NCBI GenBank assembly: GCA_029942205.1
Contig: JAOZTL010000076.1
Coordinates: 1 to 9,896, forward strand
DNA length: 9,896 nucleotides
Direction of reading: 5' to 3'
Origin: Bacteroidales bacterium
GTDB lineage: Bacteria > Bacteroidota > Bacteroidia > Bacteroidales > JAOZTL01
The first letter of the stretch is position 1. Every line of letters starts with the position of its first letter. A program made the position numbers and the translations under genes. Shown here in pieces: positions 6,605-9,896 of this stretch. The notes under the pieces are model-generated. The model made no database searches. It saw only the letters and a program-made list of their open reading frames with translations, and was not told the DNA's origin.

Positions 6605-6620
6605 TTTTTATCGATAAAAA
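6605..6620. repeat. perfect 16-bp palindrome
   Basis: TTTTTATCGATAAAAA is its own reverse complement with no spacer. It lies in an A/T-tract region between the tandem array and the promoter of the next gene. It could be a dimeric-protein binding site or simply a cruciform-prone A/T palindrome. Confidence 0.6.
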
Positions 6621-6643
6621 AGAAGAAAAAAGGGCTTCGTAAC

Positions 6644-6663
6644 AAAAAAAATGCATTTTTTTT
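6644..6663. repeat. perfect 20-bp palindrome
   Basis: AAAAAAAATGCATTTTTTTT is its own reverse complement. It is followed by CAC, nine T and GTG (6664-6678). The long A and T runs should make this DNA rigid or curved. No function can be assigned. Confidence 0.7.
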
Positions 6664-6830
6664 CACTTTTTTTTTGTGCCAAAAAACTAAACGACTGAGC
6701 ATGAAGCAAAAACGCTATAATAGCAGTAAAACAAGGTATTACAGAGCCTATTATTTTTCATGATTTCGTCAAAAAACATAGTTATTGAAACTTATTTTCG
6801 TCTTTCAATTAAAAAAAATACATAAAAACA

Positions 6831-6862
6831 TTTGGAAATACTATTTTCTTTTCGTATGTTTG
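6831..6862 (+). promoter_or_regulatory. promoter of the orphan gene
   Basis: TTTG at 6831-6834, a 20-base spacer and TATGTTTG at 6855-6862 form an exact Bacteroidota promoter. Transcription should start near 6868-6870, giving a short leader that contains the 20-codon ORF and then the 226-residue gene. Confidence 0.8.
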
Positions 6863-6893
6863 CAGCTGGAATTACAATTGAATTTTTTAATTA

Positions 6894-6956
6894 ATGGAAA
6901 ACAAACGAAGATTGTATTTAATTAACGGTTCACTCGAAAGAGGAACGAATTTATGA
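6894..6956 (+). CDS. 20-residue ORF overlapping the orphan gene (ATGA)
   Basis: This ATG opens a frame encoding MENKRRLYLINGSLERGTNL that stops at TGA (6954-6956). It overlaps the ATG of the next gene (6953-6955) as ATGA, the classical geometry for translational coupling. It is the first ATG after the predicted transcription start. It could be a leader peptide that tunes translation of the downstream gene, or a chance frame. A third reading is that the first codons of the real gene were separated by a frameshift. Confidence 0.4.
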   Translation: MENKRRLYLINGSLERGTNL

Positions 6957-7633
6957 ACAGGGAAAAATTTCCCACAAATTATTTTTTAATGAAACATCTA
7001 ACAAACCAAAGATTGAATCACCCGCAAGGCATTTTGATTCAAGAATGCCGAAAGATGGCACAAGCGGTGGAACGTGATTTATCCACCTTAAACAAATATG
7101 GAATCACCGAAGACATGTTGCACGCATTCGTGAAGCAAATAAACGATTACAGTACGATAACCAACGACGAAACCTTTCTGAGCAACTTGTTGGAAAAATC
7201 AAAAATAAAGAAAGATTTACGTATCGAACTAAACGATCATGTGCAGTTTTTGATGCACCACGTTGCGTTGATTTATGATAAGCGATCGTTGGATTACAAA
7301 TCGTTTGCTGCTCGCTCGTACTACAAAGAGACGGAAAGTGAAATGTTACGTAAATGTAGGCTAACGACCGAAACGATGGAGGTGCGCATGCCCGAACTGA
7401 ACAAAAAGAACATTCAGCAGTCGGATGCTGACTGCTTGAATGATTTAGCGGATCGCTACCAGAATGCCATACTGGACGAAAGTAAGGAGAAATTACTCCG
7501 CCGTGTGGCTCGTGAAGAACGCCTCACCCAAGGGCTGGCGCTCAAAGATAAATTGCAGAAACTAGCCGACACAGGCAAAGTTGCCTGGGAACGCATCTCT
7601 CATGCAAAATACGTAGAATATAAACTTTTTTGA
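6953..7633 (+). CDS. hypothetical protein, 226 residues
   Basis: I do not recognise this protein. It has no signal peptide or membrane segment and is rich in charged residues and Leu, so it is probably a soluble, mostly helical cytoplasmic protein. The N-terminal part (about 1-75) includes HPQGILIQECRKMAQAVERDL. A middle segment contains NDHVQFLMHHVALIYDKRSLDYKSFAARSYYKETESEMLRKCR (split here by DYKS). A basic, helical C-terminal part runs KEKLLRRVAREERLTQ and ends KYVEYKLF. Two cysteines are present, with no clustered metal site and no catalytic motif that I can name. The start at 6953 overlaps the upstream short ORF; a later Met at 6989 (MKHLTN) is possible. The gene is richer in G+C than the surrounding intergenic DNA and the TPR-SpoIIE and Roco genes. 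It converges with tpx. Confidence 0.7.
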   Translation: MNREKFPTNYFLMKHLTNQRLNHPQGILIQECRKMAQAVERDLSTLNKYGITEDMLHAFVKQINDYSTITNDETFLSNLLEKSKIKKDLRIELNDHVQFLMHHVALIYDKRSLDYKSFAARSYYKETESEMLRKCRLTTETMEVRMPELNKKNIQQSDADCLNDLADRYQNAILDESKEKLLRRVAREERLTQGLALKDKLQKLADTGKVAWERISHAKYVEYKLF

Positions 7634-7645
7634 TGTTGTTTATAC

Positions 7646-7693
7646 TGAACCCAGACCATCAAGCATCTGAAAGATATTGATGCGTCGGGTTCA
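7646..7693. terminator. shared stem-loop between convergent genes
   Basis: TGAACCC (7646-7652) pairs with GGGTTCA (7687-7693). After a one-base bulge, GAC and ATCAA pair with TTGAT and GTC, giving an imperfect stem of about 15 bp. It lies 12 bases after the orphan gene stop and 25 bases beyond the tpx stop on the other strand. Neither side has a strong T run, so a bidirectional termination role is inferred from position and stem strength. Confidence 0.5.
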
Positions 7694-7717
7694 CGATAAG
7701 TACAAACACTCGAAAAC

Positions 7718-8215
7718 CTAAAGATTGCTCAATACGTCGTCATAATTAGGTTCATCAACTATTTCAGAAACTTGCTGTGTGTAAGTAACTACACCGTTTT
7801 CATCAACTATAATAACCGCTCTCGATAGTAAATTAGCCAATGGACCATCTGCAATCGTAAGTTTATATTTTTTGCCAAACTCGCCTGCTACAAAATCCGA
7901 AAGGGTGATGACATTGTCTAAGCCTTCTGCTCCACAAAAGCGTGCTTGTGCAAAAGGTAAGTCTCTGGAAATACACAGTACTTTGGTGTTATCCATATTG
8001 CCTGCTGCCTGATTGAAATAACGAACCGAAGCCGCACAAGTTCCCGTATCTAAACTTGGGAAAATATTCAATACCAGTTTTGAGCCCTTAAAGGCTGACA
8101 ACGAAGCATGCGACAAATCGTTTTGAATCAAATCAAAATCTACTGCTTTTTCGCCTACTTTAGGCAATTCACCGATGGTATTTATCGGGTTTCCTTTTAA
8201 TGTTATTTTAGCCAT
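7718..8215 (-). CDS. tpx: thiol peroxidase (Tpx, atypical 2-Cys peroxiredoxin)
   Basis: This thioredoxin-dependent peroxidase reduces hydrogen peroxide and alkyl hydroperoxides. The 165-residue protein aligns with E. coli Tpx as I recall it, over nearly its full length. The peroxidatic Cys60 lies in FPSLDTGTCAASVR, with the conserved Thr57 three residues before it. The resolving Cys94 lies in LPFAQARFCGAEGLDN, and Arg132 is in SRAVIIVDENG. The N-terminal KGNPI and the ADGPL motif are also present. The E. coli form is periplasmic without a classical signal, and this protein likewise lacks a signal peptide, so its location is uncertain. The ATG at 8215 matches the family start. The gene is a single unit, convergent with the orphan gene and with two promoter-like elements upstream. 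Confidence 0.97.
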   Translation of the reverse strand: MAKITLKGNPINTIGELPKVGEKAVDFDLIQNDLSHASLSAFKGSKLVLNIFPSLDTGTCAASVRYFNQAAGNMDNTKVLCISRDLPFAQARFCGAEGLDNVITLSDFVAGEFGKKYKLTIADGPLANLLSRAVIIVDENGVVTYTQQVSEIVDEPNYDDVLSNL

Positions 8216-8525
8216 CTTCTTTTTGTTTTTAAGGTATTATACCTGTTTAATATTATTACGGAGTTCTGTCTCTAATTCAATACTTTAGTATTTAGTTCCT
8301 AAATATAAAATTAGGAATAAAAACACTTACAGCAAAGATAATGTTTTTTGATTACATACTGGTTACAAAAGTATCAGAGTTAATTTTACAAAAGAAGAGT
8401 ATATTTGTGTAATGACTGAGAATAAGTGTTTTAAAGAGCAATTATTTTTTTCATAAAAGAATATCCAAACTTATTTACTGATACAACAAAGAATGACTAA
8501 TAAATAGCTTTTTAGACCAAACTCA
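8216..8525. other. intergenic region upstream of tpx, no gene seen
   Basis: This 310-base A+T-rich stretch holds the candidate tpx promoter elements, a 7-bp inverted repeat TTCCTAA/TTAGGAA (8296-8317) and a plus-strand TATATTTG (8400-8407). That element is followed by a 14-residue open frame (8412-8456), which I do not call a gene. No clear terminator is seen behind the Roco-like gene. Confidence 0.6.
8333..8373 (-). promoter_or_regulatory. candidate tpx promoter elements
   Basis: On the minus strand two exact TAnnTTTG matches precede tpx: TATCTTTG (8333-8340) and TACTTTTG (8366-8373). Upstream TTTG motifs lie at non-ideal spacings (25 and 15 bases). Either could be the -7 element, giving a leader of about 110 to 145 bases. 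No operator for a peroxide regulator is recognisable. Confidence 0.4.
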
Positions 8526-9896
8526 TTAATCATTGAACATCATTTTCTTAAACTCTTTCCAATTCCTGGGTGCCTTCTGCTTCGTACTAAACTCAATCTC
8601 ATACGAACCAATAATAAATGGAATTGCAAATTTTAATTTTGTAGCCATATCCACTTTGTTGCTGTCAATTAGTTCGGAGGCTTTGATGCGCTCTTGTTCG
8701 TCTTTTATACTGTCTATAAAATCATACACATAATCAAAAAACTCATTTTCTTCACGCCGAGTAGCAAAAAAAGTTTCTCGATTAGCCGTAATCTCAGCAA
8801 TTACTTCTTTCTGAAAAGCAGCTTGCGTCTCACTCATTTTTTCCATTAAAACACGCAATTCGCTAAACTCTTTCAGTTTATCTAAATCCTTTTCAATATT
8901 TTGTTCTAGTTGTAGTTTTTCAGTTTTTACATCTTGTGCTAGCTGATTGTTATCACCAAATACAGTAATAGTATTATGATTATGAGTATGCCTCTCTCCA
9001 TTCTTATCCTGATTATTTGCCAAAGCAGGAAAATCCGTAAAGTAAGTATCTAAATCTACTTTTTTTTGTTCTTTATTACAACGCAACTTAAAATCAGAAT
9101 TTCGCCAACCGATCAAAGTTTCCAAAGCATAATACTCAGGTTTTTCCTCTATACTCAAACTTCTGCATTGTTCGCAATTACAAGCAAATTCATTTGTATA
9201 TTTCAAATTAGTAAAACTCCCCTTATTGATGTCTTCTAAGAAGTGCAAAATAATTGTCAAAAACTTATTTTTTTGCTTACCTTGTAACCAAATTTCTATT
9301 GTATTTTGTTGCGTTTTGCTAGTATCTTTAATCCACGCATCTGTACCTTCCATTGAAAACACAACCTGGTATTTTCCAAAAAGATCATCTTTTATAAATT
9401 CGTGCATCGACACTATTAGCTGCGACAAAATCCCTTTCGGCATAAAATCATATCGCACTCTAAAAATTAGCTTATCAACAGCATTTATTTTAAATTCAAC
9501 ATCTTGATCTTTAAACAACTGAGGGACCAAATAATATCCGTTTTTCTTATGTTCATAAGCAATCTTAAACTTTGGACTCAACATCAAACTCAACAACTCG
9601 CCCTGTTTTTCCTGCAAACTTTCATCACTCCACAAACTATCTAAATCATTTTGCGTAAACTTACCGCTATTATTCTTTATTCGCTCATTATCCAAAACAC
9701 GATACAAAGCTTTCGTAATCCACTCATAATTCAAGAAAATTGTATTTTTCAAATGAATATCCTCTCGATAATAATGAAAAACACCCAGATCATGAAACAA
9801 TTCACTCAGCTCAAGTGCCTTTTTTTTGTCAATGCCGCAATCTTTACAAACATCAAAATAACGCTTAAGCGATATATAATTTTCTGTCCTCTGTAC
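8526..9896 (-). CDS. Roco-like protein, COR domain and C-terminal tail (5' end outside window)
   Basis: The frame is open from the window edge to TAA, giving 456 visible residues. The first 32 codons (VQRTENYISLKRYFDVCKDCGIDKKK...) run straight into ELFHDLGVFHYY, so the TTG at 9800 is internal and not a start. The N-terminal 230 residues look like a COR domain: LFHDLGVFHYYRED, KNTIFLNYEWITKALYRVLDN, GKFTQNDLDSLW, YYLVPQLF. COR follows a Roc GTPase domain in Roco proteins, often with leucine-rich repeats before it, and these would lie beyond the edge. A Cys cluster follows, CNCEQC with Cys239, 241 and 244, plus Cys273, possibly zinc-binding. Next are a linker rich in His/Asn (HTHNHNTITVFGDNNQLAQDVK), a coiled coil (about 325-400) and a short hydrophobic stretch, KFAIPFIIGSYEIEF (422-436), near the C-terminus. 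Its substrate or partner is unknown. The gene is very A+T-rich. Confidence 0.8.
   Translation of the reverse strand, partial: VQRTENYISLKRYFDVCKDCGIDKKKALELSELFHDLGVFHYYREDIHLKNTIFLNYEWITKALYRVLDNERIKNNSGKFTQNDLDSLWSDESLQEKQGELLSLMLSPKFKIAYEHKKNGYYLVPQLFKDQDVEFKINAVDKLIFRVRYDFMPKGILSQLIVSMHEFIKDDLFGKYQVVFSMEGTDAWIKDTSKTQQNTIEIWLQGKQKNKFLTIILHFLEDINKGSFTNLKYTNEFACNCEQCRSLSIEEKPEYYALETLIGWRNSDFKLRCNKEQKKVDLDTYFTDFPALANNQDKNGERHTHNHNTITVFGDNNQLAQDVKTEKLQLEQNIEKDLDKLKEFSELRVLMEKMSETQAAFQKEVIAEITANRETFFATRREENEFFDYVYDFIDSIKDEQERIKASELIDSNKVDMATKLKFAIPFIIGSYEIEFSTKQKAPRNWKEFKKMMFND

Larger units (their letters stand above)
6062..6952. other. long intergenic region, no convincing gene
   Basis: These 891 bases hold the end-motif at 6065-6076, a 7-bp inverted repeat (GCTCGAA/TTCGAGC, 6225-6254) at the edge of the tandem array, the array itself (6242-6458), a weak hairpin (6476-6522), two perfect palindromes (6605-6620, 6644-6663), and the promoter plus short ORF of the next gene. 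Open frames across the array occur in several frames because its 43-bp period is not a multiple of three, so I do not treat them as genes. Confidence 0.7.

Noticed and set aside
7078..7086. DnaA-box-like TTATCCACC inside the orphan gene
   Set aside because: It is a single 8-of-9 match within coding sequence, with no cluster of boxes, so it gives no support for an origin at the nearby array.
8400..8456. Plus-strand TATATTTG followed by a 14-residue open frame
   Set aside because: The -7 match lacks a TTG at the right spacing and the frame is too short to distinguish from chance.

Overview
The window looks like chromosomal DNA from a member of the Bacteroidota. The background is strongly A+T-rich. 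Several genes are preceded by close matches to the Bacteroidota promoter (TTG or TTTG, 17-20 bases, then TAnnTTTG), and Shine-Dalgarno sites are poor. The protein types also fit: an E. coli-like class II aldolase, a glycosyltransferase beginning IAVNTRLL, a secreted-TPR/membrane/SpoIIE-phosphatase fusion, thiol peroxidase and a Roco-type protein. The assignment rests on my reading of the sequence and not on a database search.

Layout from left to right. Bases 1-146 (minus) hold the start of a small membrane protein that runs off the window. Class II fructose-bisphosphate aldolase (358-1434, minus) follows, with a perfect 19-bp inverted repeat behind it. A family 4-type glycosyltransferase (1812-2933, minus) probably starts at a TTG. 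Its upstream side is a diverged tandem duplication. A tRNA-Ser(TGA) on the minus strand (3263-3350) has its own promoter and a clear intrinsic terminator. A long A+T-rich leader then precedes a 764-residue TPR-SpoIIE signalling protein (3767-6061, plus).

The 890 bases from 6062 to 6952 contain no convincing gene. They hold a G+C-rich array of ten 21-23-bp half-units (6242-6458) and two perfect A/T-rich palindromes. A well-formed promoter then drives a 20-codon ORF that overlaps, as ATGA, an unrecognised 226-residue protein (6953-7633, plus). This gene converges with thiol peroxidase (7718-8215, minus) over a shared hairpin. The right end (8526-9896, minus) is the C-terminal part of a Roco-like protein: COR domain, a Cys cluster, a coiled coil and a hydrophobic segment.

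The genes do not form one pathway. Aldolase is core glycolysis/gluconeogenesis, the glycosyltransferase is probably envelope or exopolysaccharide work, Tpx is peroxide defence, and the TPR-SpoIIE and Roco proteins are signalling genes in visibly more A+T-rich DNA. The most unusual content is non-coding: a dispersed repeat of about 45 bp lying 22-30 bases upstream of two start codons in the same orientation relative to the gene, the nested 43-bp array, and an inverted repeat whose end motif recurs just after the TPR-SpoIIE gene. I did not find a convincing complete new multi-gene system. The best candidates for something undescribed are the repeat families, the orphan 226-residue gene with its coupled small ORF, and the long leader of the TPR-SpoIIE gene.
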